Positions 44,020 to 56,039 of a stretch of DNA of 64,000 bases are shown one piece after another. Numbering within the stretch: position 1 is the first letter of the stretch; the number at the start of each line of letters is the position of its first letter. Source of the stretch: Acheta domesticus (lineage: Eukaryota > Arthropoda > Insecta > Orthoptera > Gryllidae); the NCBI GenBank assembly GCA_031308135.1, contig JAHLJT010008756.1, positions 68,876,172 to 68,940,171 on the forward strand, given 5' to 3'. The notes beneath the pieces were generated by a model. The model saw nothing but the letters and a program-made list of their open reading frames with translations, was not told the origin of the DNA and did not search any database. Made by a program: the position numbers and the translations under genes.

Positions 44020-44650
44020 GACGTTTCTCCACTGGAAGAAGCTGGCGCGAGCAGCGGCGGCGCGGCCGGTGGCCCGAGCAGGCGGCGGCGGTGGCGGCGG
44101 GTGACGAACGACGGGCGTCGGCGTCGCGGTCGACATGGCGTCGTTGCGGCGTCTCGTCTGCGGAGGCCGGCGTCGCCGCCACCCGCTGCGCCGGAGCGTG
44201 TTCAGAAGCCGCGTAAAAATGGAAATCGCTTTCGCGCAGTCGGCCGTACCCGCCACCGCCATCGCCCCCACCACCTCCACCACCACTGCTGCCGTCGCTG
44301 CCATCACCGCCGCCGCTGTCGCCACCGCCGCCCGCCGTCGCTGCCGTCACCACCGTCACCACCACCACCACCACCACCACCGCCGCCACCTTCACCGCCT
44401 CTGCTACCACCACCACCACTACCGCCGCCACCACCGCCACCACCGTCGCCACCACCGCCGCCACCGCCACCACCGCCACCACCACCACCACCACCACCAC
44501 CACCACCACATCCAAAAATTCCACCATCACCACCGCCACCACCGCCACTGCCGCCGCTGCCGCCGCCATCACCACCACCACCATCACCACCACTACTTCC
44601 AACACCATCACCATCACCAGCTCCACCGCCGCTCCGCCGTCTCCGTTGCC
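44020..44650. repeat. CpG island and CCACCG/CCACCA compound microsatellite
   Basis: A short CpG-rich stretch (44020-44215) is followed by about 380 bp of ccaccg, ccacca and ccgctgcc units. The long frames on both strands (Pro, His, Gly or Val rich) are repeat translations. Confidence 0.8.
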
Positions 44651-44712
44651 ACCGCCGCCGTTGCGTCGCGCATCGCCAACGCACGCCGCAGCAGCCGGAC
44701 TGGTCTCCCCAT

Positions 44713-44965
44713 AAGCGATTTCAATACGTCCGCGCATCCTTCATTGAGATGGAAGACCGCCCCGACCGCCGACGCCGCTGCTCACGACGGTCGCCTGCGC
44801 TGCCGTCCTGACAGTCGTCTCCACTCTCGCCGGCGACACTGGCGCCATTCGAGCCCAACTGCTGTCTACCGTTCCCTCTTTACACTTACACTATGACTAT
44901 CATTATTTCCACTTTTGTCTTCAGTGCCAAAATTGTCTTCGCTTGACACCACCAATTCTTATTAA
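44713..44965 (+). repeat. Diverged direct duplication, copy 1
   Basis: This matches 45243-45500 in order. Shared blocks are gcgatttcaatacgtccgc and atccttcat, then ccccgaccacc variants, then gtcgtct, tctggcgccat, attatttt and ttttgtctt / cgcttg. Copy 1 lies directly after the CCACCG microsatellite. Confidence 0.6.
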
Positions 44966-45242
44966 TTCCTTATTAACATGATTTTGCCACAGTTATTTAT
45001 AAGTGAAAAATCTTCTAAATACCACTAGAAAATTCCATACACTTCTTAAAGATACTGAATGGGGTTATTAAGACATAGAATTAATCCGAAAGATACATAA
45101 TTTGAACCAAAAATGTTTAAAAGTGACTGAGACAGAGTATTGTGAAGTCAAAGCTTGTTTTATTTATTTTTTGAATTTTAAATATCTGCGAAGAGTATTC
45201 AGTTCTAATTTTCATTTCAAGGTGGATTGGTCTATCTCTACA

Positions 45243-45500
45243 TGCGATTTCAATACGTCCGCTCATCCTTCATGGTCACCCCGACCACCGTCACCACTGC
45301 TGAAAACTGTTGCTCTCTCTGTCGTCTGCACTGCCGTGTTAACTCAACTCTCACCGTCAACTCTGGCGCCATCATTGTAGTCTCACTACTGCCTCCTATA
45401 CTAGATCGTCTCTATACTCAACCATTACTGAAAGTATTATTTTTACAATGGTCTTCTGAGGAAATTTTGTCTCGCTTGTCATCTTCAGTTCTTATTTCTT
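45243..45500 (+). repeat. Diverged direct duplication, copy 2
   Basis: This is the partner of 44713-44965, 530 bp downstream. It lacks the microsatellite upstream and is less CpG-rich, which suggests that CpG decay differed between the copies. No coding frame is shared by both copies without interruption. Confidence 0.6.
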
Positions 45501-45539
45501 TAATATGTAATTTTCCCTTAATTAGTGAATAAGTGAAGA

Positions 45540-46080
45540 TTCCACTAAATTAAGATTTTTGAAAGAAAAGAAGAGGCACTATGCCTCTCCTTACCATCTC
45601 TCCTCCTCCTAACACTCTCTCCATTCCCTTCTCTCCTAACACTCTCTCTCTCTACTATCTTCTCCCGTCCAACGGATGATCCAGGGGGGAGGCATGGAGA
45701 CCATGCACCCCCAAAGGTCTAGAGTTTTCGTTTGTTAACTTCTTTAATTTGGCAATACTAATTTAAATATTTATTTATGCTAGAACTATGTAATTATTTA
45801 AACAGGAATATTGTATAAAATCATATATTAACTACAAAAATAATATACAATACAATAAAAAATATTCATTAATTAACAAAAATTTACCATGGCCTCTTCC
45901 AAAACGATCGGCTGGATTCGCCCCTGCTCTCGGCGACCCAACGACCGGAAGAGATTTACATTATTTCGCGCTGCCCGATCGCGCCTCAGGCCAACCACAT
46001 CTTCTTCTCCCCACTAAGTCTGACTCCCTCCCTCTCCCTTACCCCTCTACTCCCACTCGTCCCCCTCATTCCCTCGTCTC
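45540..46080. other. No gene recognised
   Basis: A CT-rich patch (45580-45670) is followed by ggcatggagaccatgc, a small palindrome (45692-45707), and AT-rich DNA. Confidence 0.45.
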
Positions 46081-46084
46081 CCTC

Positions 46085-46225
46085 TGACCCCCTCCGCCCG
46101 CGCGCCGTCTCGCGGCGCGGCGCCTTCCCGCTTCGCGTGTTCCGGGTTCGACGCCGTGCGTGTGAGAGCGACGCGCGCGCGGAGTCATCGGCACGTGGTC
46201 CGGTCGATCGCTGTGGGGGTAGTGT
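46085..46225. promoter_or_regulatory. Short CpG-rich island
   Basis: This is CpG-dense DNA (cgcggcgcggcgcc, gcgacgcgcgcgcgg) between C/T-rich and AT-rich flanks. No exon was supported. Confidence 0.3.
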
Positions 46226-46229
46226 GCGA

Positions 46230-47045
46230 GTTAAGTGATATTCATTCTCATCATTTTCCTTTTAATCAGACTCATAAATATATTTTTATACGTAACTGTT
46301 TTGTAATTGAATTTTCCCTAATAACTTCACATTAAGTATAATTATTATATAATTACATTATATTATATTACACACGTTGGACCACCTAAGTTGCCCACAG
46401 CAAATATCTTGAAAATGGTTCGAGGTATCGAGATGCTATTTGCGCCATGTTGTTGCAGATGATGGGGCAAATAACATATTTCGTTTTCTTGTTTGTAACG
46501 TATGTAACTTTAGAGATATTGACACAACTTTGATTTTTTTTAAAGGAAGTATATATTTTTTTCTCCATCATTCTAAAGATATTTCAAAATGCAATGCAAT
46601 TGTATAAATATTGTTAATTTTTGAAAAGTATTTGATGCAAAAATAGTGTTATTAGAACTTGGTAAATGGCATGCTACAGCGCGCCAGGACAGCTGACCTT
46701 GCTGATATCGTGTACGTGAGCCGACGCACCTTGTCGGAAAACGAGAATGTTCGTCTATTACGAGACTTCCTATGCTCTTACTGGTAATGCTAAATATCAT
46801 ATTCCAGAGAAAAAGAAAAAAAACACTTGTACACTGAGGAGAGATCACAGTACATTATATATTTCCTTTTATTTAATAATTTTGTAACAGTTCTGTTGCA
46901 AAGTTGCAAGTTAAAATGATTCAAAACTGGAGAAAACATTAATGAAGGTATTCATAACGAACAAAACAAAACAAGATGAGAAATTATAAAATAAAGAGAA
47001 TAATAAAGATCATTAGCATTACAGGAAGGAAACGAGGGAAACAAC
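46230..47045. other. AT-rich, no feature recognised
   Basis: No gene or element was recognised. Confidence 0.5.
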
Positions 47046-47048
47046 ATG

Positions 47049-47690
47049 CATTACACTTATGGGACTAATGACTAGCAGTTGACGCGCCCGGACACCTTCA
47101 TCAGTCAATCACCTTCAGCCTCTCAATCCACGCTGCTCTTTCATCCTTCTTCGCAGTTCCATGCATATAGGGGAGAAGAAGAGGCGAAGTGAGGAAGTAA
47201 AAATATATCACACTCGACCCTCGACTTTTGTTAGGGAACTGCTCCGGCAATAATCAAAGAAACCACGAAAAACCTTCGATCAGAGAATCCGATCAGTATA
47301 ATTTTCCTCTGGATCAGGGTAGGTTTAAGTGTAAGATCTGGGACCAAATTGTTCGAGAGCGCCACCTGCAGGAGCCCTCGTGTCACTCTTCTTTCGCTAT
47401 GCAATGTTGGACTTCTTTACCTCTCCTTTGCCCTCTAGCAGTTATATGAACAGCGCTTTCCCTCCCTTCCTCCCTCTCTGTCTTCGAACTGACCCGACAA
47501 ACAACGGGCCACACCGATGGCCCTCAGATAAGCACTGGGGTAAGGCACAGTTCGGCCGCTCACTTCAGCCCTCTCGAGACAATGGATTGAAATCGACGTA
47601 GCTATGTAGCCAGTGTCGCAAATCCGACACTTCGGGTCTCGAACTCTAGGACCTCCCTCCCGCGCAACGATGCCATGGGCGCCAAGAGCT
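47049..47690. mobile_element. Rearranged SINE family 1 fragments
   Basis: Three pieces are visible. A plus-oriented 3' end (47049-47115) has cattacacttatgggactaat. A minus-oriented body (47170-47305) has ctgctccggcaataatc and gaaaccacg. A minus-oriented head (47540-47690) has a B-box remnant, gagttcgagaccc, on the minus strand. The 47305-47540 stretch is foreign to the family. The opposed orientations point to nested insertion or inversion. Confidence 0.55.
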
Positions 47691-47764
47691 TAGGGTCTGC
47701 AGCCACGGAGACTTCATTACGTGCGATGGCGGAAGCGGCGGCGGGGCCCCTGCGAGAGAAAGAG
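47675..47764 (+). CDS. Candidate first coding exon (30 codons)
   Basis: An ATG in strong context (gatgccatgggc) at 47675 opens a frame starting MGAKSLGSAATETSLRAM and ending LREKE at a good donor, gag|gtatgt (47765). The exon ends in phase 0, and the next acceptor-led frame at 49075 also begins in phase 0. The first bases overlap a SINE head, so this could be a chance or exonised frame. The protein is not recognised. Confidence 0.25.
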
Positions 47765-47769
47765 GTATG

Positions 47770-49070
47770 TGCGACATTCCGTGGGCGCTCCAGAGAAGAT
47801 ACCTTCCCATGCTTTCCAGCCCAACGAGTCGCTTTCTTTTATAGATTCTTTGCGCTAAGTCGCAGGCCGAGCGGCGCGGAGCCGCGGCAATACCCGATAT
47901 AAAGCAATAAACGGTGTCGCATGCACAAGCCGGGCCGAGGTAACGGTCGCACGGCGACGTTGCGGCCGTGGAAACTGCCTCGGGCAACCGTTTGGCGAGA
48001 GAAGGGAGTGTGGTACAGTAGAGTCAAGGACGAAACGTAAATGGCCGCAGGGAATGTTCGCGGTGGTTCGGTTTTTGTACGAAAGGGCGTGTTTCTGTAG
48101 TTTAAACTGGAGTCAGTGTTCTTGTTGTTTTGAGTTTTTTGAGATATTTTTTGCATTTTTTAGAAAGATGTGAGAAGAAATATTAAGTTTGTAAATGATT
48201 ATAATAATACTATTTTTTTAAGTTTTATTAAAAGGCATAAAATTGATAAGTACGACAATACTAATTTAGAATAAAAAAACACAATGGTATAGTTTGTGTA
48301 GTATTATTGAACAATATTAGATTCATACAAAGACCAAATTCACTGTGTAGTACACGGATATGTATGCACTGTAGTGATAGGGATTGTTAAATATTTATTA
48401 TTAACATTAGAATTACACTTTATGTAAATATGGAGTGGAAGAACACACTACGTATCAAACCAGAAATACTTTTTAGAGATTGACATGGACACTAACATGG
48501 AGAAGATATTTTAAATGGAAAACGAAAAAAAGTAGATATCGATTGTAGCTACTGTTCTGAACGAAGCCTGAGCTTTTTTATAGACCACATTACCTCGCAG
48601 TTCTTTGCTAATTAAGTAAAGGATATTTTCCTTTCGCGCTACATAAATTATCTGTTGCATGTTCAAATATTATAAATTATTTTTTAAAAGTAAATCTCAA
48701 TTGTGGAAGTCAGGAACCATTGTTACATCGAGTTATCATAGTTTATTAAAAGCAACAATGTCCACTTGATTATTGATTTTAAAAAAATGTCTTATTCTTA
48801 GGATCTTGAACTTAATGCGTGTTATTGAAAAACGTAAATGATTATTTCTCGGTTTATTTAATAAAACAACAAATTTTCGCTATCGAAATATAGTTATGCG
48901 GAACCTTTATTTTGTGTGTTAATTTTCATGAATGAGTTATAAATAATGCAATATTTACTTGCAATTTTACGCACCTTGTGGCTACTCACCACGATACCCT
49001 CTGCTAAATATTACTGGGCATCGTGCCGACATTAAAATCATGCAACAGGTGTAGAACTACTTATCTCGTT
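47770..49070. other. CpG island edge then AT-rich DNA (possible intron)
   Basis: The stretch 47690-48060 is CpG-rich, with gctttcttttatagattc near 47832 and ataaagcaataaacgg near 47900. The rest is AT-rich. If the two candidate exons are real, this is a 1310-bp intron with GTATGT...TTTCAG ends. Confidence 0.35.
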
Positions 49071-49074
49071 TCAG

Positions 49075-49323
49075 GTGGACAACGAGCTGTTCGAAGCGCG
49101 TCTCAATTTGCTTCAGAATCGCGTGCATATGCTAATGACTTGTAAATTAAAATGCAAAAGACGGCCAGAGGGGCCTCTCGAAGCCGGTTGGAAGAATAAA
49201 TTCCTAATGGTCTCTATTAACCCACTCAAGAAGTTCCAGGAGTCTCCCAGGGTCCATAAATGCCTGCACGTCCCTCGGCCGCAAAACGAGAGCTCCGCTA
49301 TGCGACGCGACACGTTGACTTAA
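49075..49323 (+). CDS. Candidate terminal exon (82 codons)
   Basis: A good acceptor, ttatctcgtttcag, ends at 49074. The phase-0 frame then reads VDNELFEARLNLLQNRVHML, continues to a basic region (LKCKRR) and stops at TAA 49321-49323. The other two plus frames close within about 22 codons, so openness is not only compositional. The N-terminal part is predicted helical. Joined to 47675-47764 it would make a protein of about 112 residues. No family is recognised; a conserved non-coding element is the alternative. Confidence 0.3.
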   Translation: MDNELFEARLNLLQNRVHMLMTCKLKCKRRPEGPLEAGWKNKFLMVSINPLKKFQESPRVHKCLHVPRPQNESSAMRRDTLT

Positions 49324-49329
49324 TGCCGC

Positions 49330-50060
49330 CAAGCTGCTCGTGGAGAAGATCTTCAGTTCATTACCTGCGCTCAGAAACTCATTAGTTGCCAGATTCTTTC
49401 CCGTTTATTGGTCTTCTCGTTCGCGTTCTCACCTGTCATTTAGTCGACACTTTTTTCTTTCTTTCGTAACTTTTTTCTTGATATTTTACTATTTCCTTGT
49501 TCCTTCCTTGTTGTCTCCCTTTTTTCGTTGTTTTGTCGTTTGACACATTTTTTAAATTTTTTCGTGTGTTGATGTCTTTCTCCTTCCTCGTACTATTTAT
49601 TCATTTCTTTCTCATCTTATTTCATAAGTTTCTCATCCTTCGGATAATTTCTCTCCATTACTCTTTATTTGTTTAGTTTCGTATTTTTCTGGATTTCATT
49701 TCCTAATATCGTGTATTTTTTAATGTACTTATCTCTTTTCACTGGAGTTAATTCCCAGCCGGGTTGGTTAATTCTGTGAATTACATTATATTATTCCCAA
49801 ATGGTTAATGAGTCTTCAAAAAAGTGAATTTGGAACTATATGAAGAATCCATCTTCTTTACTATTATCTCTAAAAAATAAATTCAAGTAAATACAAAAGA
49901 ATGTAATAATTCTAAATTATATTTATTTTATCTGTAAGGGGGCATTGGAGGAACAGATGCTCAAGAGGAACCACACAGATTATGTGCTATAGAATGTACA
50001 CTGACTCATGTCTTTTGCTCACAATCTCCTATGTTACTCGAAGAATATAGGCGGAATTCA
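49330..50060. other. T-rich, no feature recognised
   Basis: The plus strand is T-rich (49430-49740), then AT-rich. No polyadenylation site was assigned to the candidate exon. Confidence 0.45.
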
Positions 50061-50061
50061 A

Positions 50062-50408
50062 CCGTTGGCTGGAGAAGAATTCAATAGCGGCCGGATGTTA
50101 TTTTTCCGCTGTCCTCCGATGAATCTCAGGCGAATGAGGGAACAGTACCCTAACAAAAGGGCCATGAACCTTGCGTCAACTACCCTTCCTCATCCTTATT
50201 CCCTCCTCTCTCCTCCCACACACATACACATATGCATGCACATACACAATTTCTAAACATATCGGGAGACCAGTCAGGCGCTTGTCGGACCATAGTGGAT
50301 CTCACCATAGAGTGTGGGAGGAACACCGCCATCTTCCCCGATAAAACATTCACTACATTAATATGACAACTGGTCATTGTTGTAGCCATGTTAATCAATC
50401 AATTAATA
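50062..50408 (+). mobile_element. SINE family 1, 3' part
   Basis: The tRNA head is absent or unrecognisable. The body gcggccggatg..tttttccgctgtcctccgat and the 3' end tcactacattaatatgac lead to a taatcaatcaattaat tail. Confidence 0.65.
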
Positions 50409-50529
50409 GATCTATCGAAGATCATGTATTTTGTTCCCTTTCTTCAGATTAATGCCTTATTTGTGAGAAGATAGTTATTTGCTGACACTGAAAATTGTGT
50501 TCCATAGGCTCCTCTAACATAAAGCCCAT

Positions 50530-51010
50530 TTTAGTTCCAGCGTCGCGACAAGCTGCAGCAGCGCAACAAGTGCAGCTTCCGCGTCCACAGAACGAGCAAC
50601 CGACTTGAAACAGCTTTCACGCGGACGGTACGGCATTTAAACCAACTACCCTGGGAAAACGGGGGCTCGAACAAACGACATGCATCGATTCAACACGCGG
50701 CGGGCAGGTGACCCGCCGTTAAAGCAGAGCGAGCTTCCGCGCCCCTCCCGTCGCCAGGTTTACGGCGCCATCGTCATCGACAGCGACGACGCCGACGCCG
50801 CCGTGGTCGACGTCGTCTTCGTCGTGGAGAGCGCGGGAGCGACGCGCGACCGCGTTCCCGCGCGCGAGGACGCGTCGCGCTGTGACGTCAGCGCGTGTGC
50901 TCCGCGGACCTGACACCTCCGGACGGAACGAGGTTTCTCGCTGTGTCGTTGACGTATTGTATAACGATGACCGCTCGGGTGCAGGAGGCGGTTTCGCCCG
51001 TGGCTGCCCG
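50530..51010. promoter_or_regulatory. CpG-rich island
   Basis: This is CpG-dense DNA with gtcgtcgac-type runs (50760-50830) and several overlapping open frames. An acceptor-like cccattttag at 50534 precedes a 58-codon frame, but all three plus frames are open for more than 30 codons here, so no exon is called. Confidence 0.35.
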
Positions 51011-51137
51011 CTGGGAACGCGAACGAGTTTGTTTGAGAGTAGTGTGGGGCTTGGAGTATTTCGACATGTAGCGAATACGTCATTAGAAAAGATGCTTTAC
51101 TGCGTCTGTTATTTTCTCTTTTGCTATGCACTAGTAT

Positions 51138-51205
51138 TATTATTATAGTTATTATTATTATTATTAATATTATTATTATTAATATTATTATTGTTGTTGT
51201 TGTTA
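51138..51205. repeat. (ATT)n / (GTT)n microsatellite
   Basis: These are imperfect ATT triplets with attaat interruptions, followed by four GTT triplets. Confidence 0.85.
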
Positions 51206-51221
51206 GTGTTTGATTTATAAC

Positions 51222-51500
51222 ATTGAAGGTCCCGGACAAGGAAGAGAAAGGAATCATCTCGCACTGTCTGTTATCCGTATGTTGGGGTACTGCTCCGGCA
51301 TTCGCCTGATATTGATCGGAGAAACCACGGAAAGCCATGCAGAGCAGAGCAGCTGGCCACTAGCATTCTTCTCCAGACTGCTAATTCGACCTTGCTGTGA
51401 GACTAGTGTCAAAAATCCGACATCTTTGAGATTTGAATTCTAGCACTTCCCGATCAGAGTTAATGCTGACAGTGTGTCAATGACTTTGAGCTAACGCTGC
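51222..51500 (-). mobile_element. SINE family 1, 5' part
   Basis: The family body is present on the minus strand (ccgtggtttctccgatcaat and cggagcagtaccccaacat). The head region is recognisable but its B box has decayed (gaattcaaatctc). The 3' half is missing. Confidence 0.65.
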
Positions 51501-51639
51501 CGTTGGGGATGGTTGGAGCAAGTGGGGCTGTTTAACTTGATTGTGAAAATGAATACACTGACAATGCCGGATTATCACGTTCTTCATACATTTGGGGAAC
51601 AAATGACAGAACCGAGAAATACTCGAAAATTTGACACAC

Positions 51640-51965
51640 AGTCAGGATGAGGCTGGACGGAGCTCACTCGGTCTCCGGTCAGAGGCTTTCCCTGGCGCGC
51701 GAAATTTCTCTCGCCGCTGCCGCCTCCACCTCCGCCCCCGCCCCCACAGCCGCCGCCTTGACCCGCAGCGACCTCGCGGAAACCCGGCGCGGCGCCGACC
51801 GGATCCGCGCGCTGGAGCGTCCTGTTCTTCGTTTTGCCCCCCGGTCCCGTTCTTGGCGCTTCGCCGCCGCGGCGCCACGTGCGGGTGGACGGGGAGGAAT
51901 GAGATGGGAGGTGATGGAATGGGAAGGGATGGCAGGGGTGAGAGCGGGAGGGATGGGAAGTGAAG
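51640..51965. promoter_or_regulatory. CpG-rich island followed by purine-rich run
   Basis: CpG-dense DNA changes at 51885 into a G/A-rich stretch of gatgggag units. Frames on both strands are compositional. Confidence 0.3.
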
Positions 51966-52039
51966 GGGTCGGGAGAAGAATCGCGGGTGTCCCCCAAGGT
52001 CCAGATGCGGAACCGGTGTGAAGATTTTATCTGCCAGGC

Positions 52040-52629
52040 GGGATGAGGGATTGGGAGGATTGCTATTACTCACCACTGCGAGCGTTTATTAGAAATGAAG
52101 CGATACTTTTCAGAAATGCTTACACTCGCATTCATACTCGCGCGAATATGAGAGCAAGTTAGTAGCAATTACATAACTAATAACTGTTACCTTATAGAAA
52201 GTGTCATTTCCAGGGTAAACACACAAACACACAGGATTAATCTCCTGCCACATGAGGTAAGCATGCATTTACAACATTTTCCAGGGAGAATTTTCGTTAT
52301 TGCACAAAAATTTTCTTCGATTTCTCCTCTTCTATAACGTCCAAACGGTTGGGTTCGCGGAAGGTCAACGAGCTATGCATACGTCAATATGCCTCGGAAG
52401 AAAAATTCACTCTAGATACAAAGGACGAGAAACAAATTTATGAATTGATGGAATTGGGTTGCAAATTATGACGGTCCTCTGGCTTTGCAAGCGCACATGC
52501 CCACGGCAGTATTCAGAACGCAGTGCCCTCGATCTTCCATGTATGTTCATATCAGTCAATTCGTAGATGTATTCAGTCAGTATTATTAAATATTTGAATT
52601 AGGCTCAGTGAAAAAAGGTCTGCTACTCC
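52040..52629. other. No gene supported
   Basis: A 43-bp segment (52217-52259) is bounded by an acceptor-like catttccag and a donor-like gag|gtaagc and is open in one frame. It is too short to call. The rest is unassigned. Confidence 0.4.
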
Positions 52630-52958
52630 CAGGATCGGATTTACTTGCAAGCAAAATAAGCAATTGTTTATTCATAGGTAGCCTCTCGTCGCACACAAAA
52701 AAAATCACAAAATACTCGAATGAACGACCTAAAATATGTTTGTATGTGTAATATATGTTCAATTCTAAAAAAATTGTTAATGCGTATTTGTTTAAAAAAA
52801 GTGATTATATTATTAATATGTTTTTAAAGTTTATTCTTCTTCTTCTATGAATGTGTTCTATGAATATGTTTCTAGTAATCCTGACAAATGTTTTCCAGGG
52901 GAGCGGTCTTAAAACGATTTTGTTCTTGGAGACCTCACAGTACTTAAATCCGGCCCTG
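52630..52958. mobile_element. hAT-like MITE
   Basis: The left end is caggatcggatttacttgc and the right end on the minus strand is cagggccggatttaagtact, an imperfect terminal inverted repeat of a type common in animal hAT elements. At 329 bp it is non-coding. Flanking 8-mers (gctactcc and ggtgaacg) do not match, so either the duplication is lost or the boundaries are off. Confidence 0.5.
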
Positions 52959-52959
52959 G

Positions 52960-54600
52960 GTGAACGATTATTTAATGAATCTTAATGAATCTGAGCGCGG
53001 CGTAGTTCTAACGTCTGCAGCGACCGAATTTCAGGAACTGCTGCACATTTCCGGGAACACAAATGACCTATCCTATAAATGCCTTCGAGTCTTGAAAATA
53101 CGCACAGGTTTAGAGGTGGCGACTTTATTGGAAAATAACAAATATCACTTTCTAAGAATATATAATAAATACTTCTGAAGTCAAAACTGTAAATATTGTG
53201 AGGAAATCGTTGTTGCTTTTACACATTAAATGATTTAACCTGCATTTTGTATCCTAGGTAACATAGGCTGGGAAATATGCTATTTCACATATGATACTAT
53301 CGGGTCTTTTTGTTTGTTTTTTACTCTCCTCTAAATTCAGGAAGTACTTAGAACAGCCAAAATCATTCGATGAACCACAATTTTTTAAATACACTACTCA
53401 TATTCTAGTATCCCTTCCTATTATCTTGCATTCTTTCTTTCTTTTTTTCTGGGAGAATTAGTCTTAGAGATGAAAAAAATATCACCTCTGATATCGGGTA
53501 GATATGGCGTGACAATTATTGGGGGTGGAAATACTATATTATTTCAAATCAACTACCAACTTAAGTCGCCTTACTTCTAATGCAGACTTTTTTGAAATAA
53601 ATTACTTCTTTTGAGACTAGGTTCTGGTTGTAGAAAAAATATATTAGAAATGTCGAACAGAAAACTGTTGAAAATCGTTCTAAAAATGAAAATCGTTCTA
53701 AAAATGAAAATCGTTCTAAAAGTTCTACCTGAATCTTTTTTCTTATACAGTGGACAAAATTCAGTCATGTACTTTCATTCATTCACAATTCATCACTCCG
53801 TATGAAGTTACCACTTCCGCTCTCATTTCTTTCTTGATATATTTTAGCTCATTGGTGCAGCTGTGCACACATTTTTACCTCAATTTGTTTCATAACATAC
53901 TGTTCCTGTACCGAATATTTTTTTATCAGTCTTACACACAATACAGCACTAAGCTGCTGCAAAACTACCTGCAATTGGGCGGACTGGTATTTCCTGAGAA
54001 GTCATTGTGAATGGAATTAATCTCTTTTTAACATACGACTGAAGAGAACGTATTTCATTGATGTTCATGAGACATCTGTTCTCGCATGTACGTGGCAGAT
54101 AAGCTCGTGTCATTCATTTGTCCTCGTTTAAACATTACTTTTAATTTATAATATCTTCTGTTTTTTCTTTTCTTTCCTTTGTTTTCCTTCTTTCTACCTA
54201 CTTTTGAATTCGTATTTCTTTATTTACGATTATCTCCATCACTTGAACTCTCCAATACTGTCTTTATTGCTATTATCATATGTGGTGAACCTTCAGGAAT
54301 CAATATGGGCAATTACGAATTTTTTGACTTATTCCACCTGACACTACGTTGAAACAAGCTTATGCTTGAAGTATAATACCCAGCCACAGATCCTCCATGA
54401 TTCCAATATTGATTCGTTTTACGTTCTCCTCACTGCAAAATTTTATTTTATATTTGGGTTCGCGAAGACGCCCCTTTGCAGGGAAGCGATTAATATTATA
54501 GTTTAATTGGTAACCTGACTTCTGATATTTATTCATATCACGTGGCTTTTCCTACCTAATAAACTAAATTCAAAAATGTCAGCAATGGCTGCCGAATATA
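52960..54600. other. AT-rich; 18-bp triplicate at 53670-53721
   Basis: A short minisatellite of three copies of gaaaatcgttctaaaaat (last one truncated) lies at 53670-53721. The rest of the stretch is AT-rich and unassigned. Confidence 0.55.
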
Positions 54601-54607
54601 ATGTCAG

Positions 54608-55160
54608 CAATTATTTATTTATTTTCGGAATTCTCGTCCAGCCGAAATGACATACGGTGAACCAATTTCCAATAAAAACATTTACATAACACACATAAAA
54701 ATATACCCTTTCAACAAAACAATTATCATTACATACTAAAAATCATTCACACTTATTTCTTTACATTTCATTAATACGAGTGCACTTTGTTACAATTGAA
54801 TTATTTTTGATGGACATTTTGAGTTATACTTACAATTAAAACACAGTCTTGGCCTTGCCATAAAATTGTTATTTGAATAACATTTGTCACTCACTTCCCT
54901 GGTAGATATGACTATTGCCAATTGCCTTCATCTGCATCCGTATTCCCATTACCATACCGTTTTATCTGGATATGATTTCCACACTCCCGAACTACTGTTT
55001 CATACTAACATCACTCTTTAAAAAATCTCAAAACTTTCTATCTAATCCACTATTCGAACTAGCCAACTCATTGCACCACGATCCGTCCCGTCCAAGAACA
55101 CGAAGCCATATGCACCTATGCATTCTTACATTACTTTCCTTACGCCACTCAGTTTAAACC
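54608..55160 (-). mobile_element. Probable LINE 3' end with (AAAT)n tail
   Basis: On the minus strand the sequence ends with ggctggacgagaattccg followed by aaaataaataaataa (tail near 54611-54626). That layout is typical of non-LTR retrotransposon 3' untranslated ends. No reverse transcriptase frame remains. The assignment rests on the tail and general style. Confidence 0.4.
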
Positions 55161-55762
55161 AAAAAAACAACCGTTCTCTTTTGCCACAATAGTAATATCT
55201 TTTACACTTCACAAATGTAATTACGTTTTCGCTACTTTCTTCGTTTCAGTGACTTCAAAGTCAAAAGATAAAAAGTCCGAATAATAATATTTATAATGTT
55301 CTTGCTTTCTGAAAGTTGAATCTTCTTATAACTATTAATGCTTATGTGATCGCACATCACATGTCAACACATTCAATTGTCCTTTACAAATATGGGAATG
55401 TTTTCTCTAATTAAAATTTTCCCTATTCCGAAATGATATAAGTTGTAAGATCATTTATTTATTGAATTAATGCTCGCTATTTGTTTAATTATTCCCCAAC
55501 CTTTCTGCTAACGACACGGTTCCTTGAATTTCTTAAATAAATAACATTTTCTACCTTATGTCAGTTCCCTAACATTTCAATTAATTTATTTAAATTAAAT
55601 TGCGTAACGCATATTTTTCCTTGACGTTTTTTCTTTAAGTATTTTCTATTCTCCTGTAAAGTTACTAGCCTCGTCATTCTTGTTCTTGAGGTAGGTCTTG
55701 CATTTAGAATTATTCGCGCGTGATTCCTCTCATAAGCACAATTAAAACCTATGTGAAATAAG

Positions 55763-55809
<47 letters not shown>

Positions 55810-56030
55810 TATTTAATATGTAATATTAATATTAAATTAAATTATTATTAATTAATTAAATATCTGTCAATTATGAAATATATTATACAAACAATATGTA
55901 CAATTTAAAAAATGGAACGTGATATATCTATCATATATTTTTATACATTTTTTATGCTGTTTATTGTCTTGTATCTCTTCACTAAATGGCATCGCAGATG
56001 AAAATGGCACTTCAGTTAAACGCAATTCTC
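55161..56030. other. AT-rich; (AT)n at 55765-55807
   Basis: A perfect AT dinucleotide run of about 21 units lies at 55765-55807. Nothing else was recognised. Confidence 0.6.
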
Positions 56031-56039
56031 AATCTACTT

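Noticed and set aside
44014..44896. Long Pro-, His-, Gly- and Val-rich frames
   Set aside because: They come from CCACCG/CCACCA repeats and CpG-rich DNA; open frames on opposite strands are repeat shadows.
50535..50711. 58-codon frame after an acceptor-like cccattttag
   Set aside because: All three plus frames are open for more than 30 codons because the DNA is GC-rich, and no partner exon was found.
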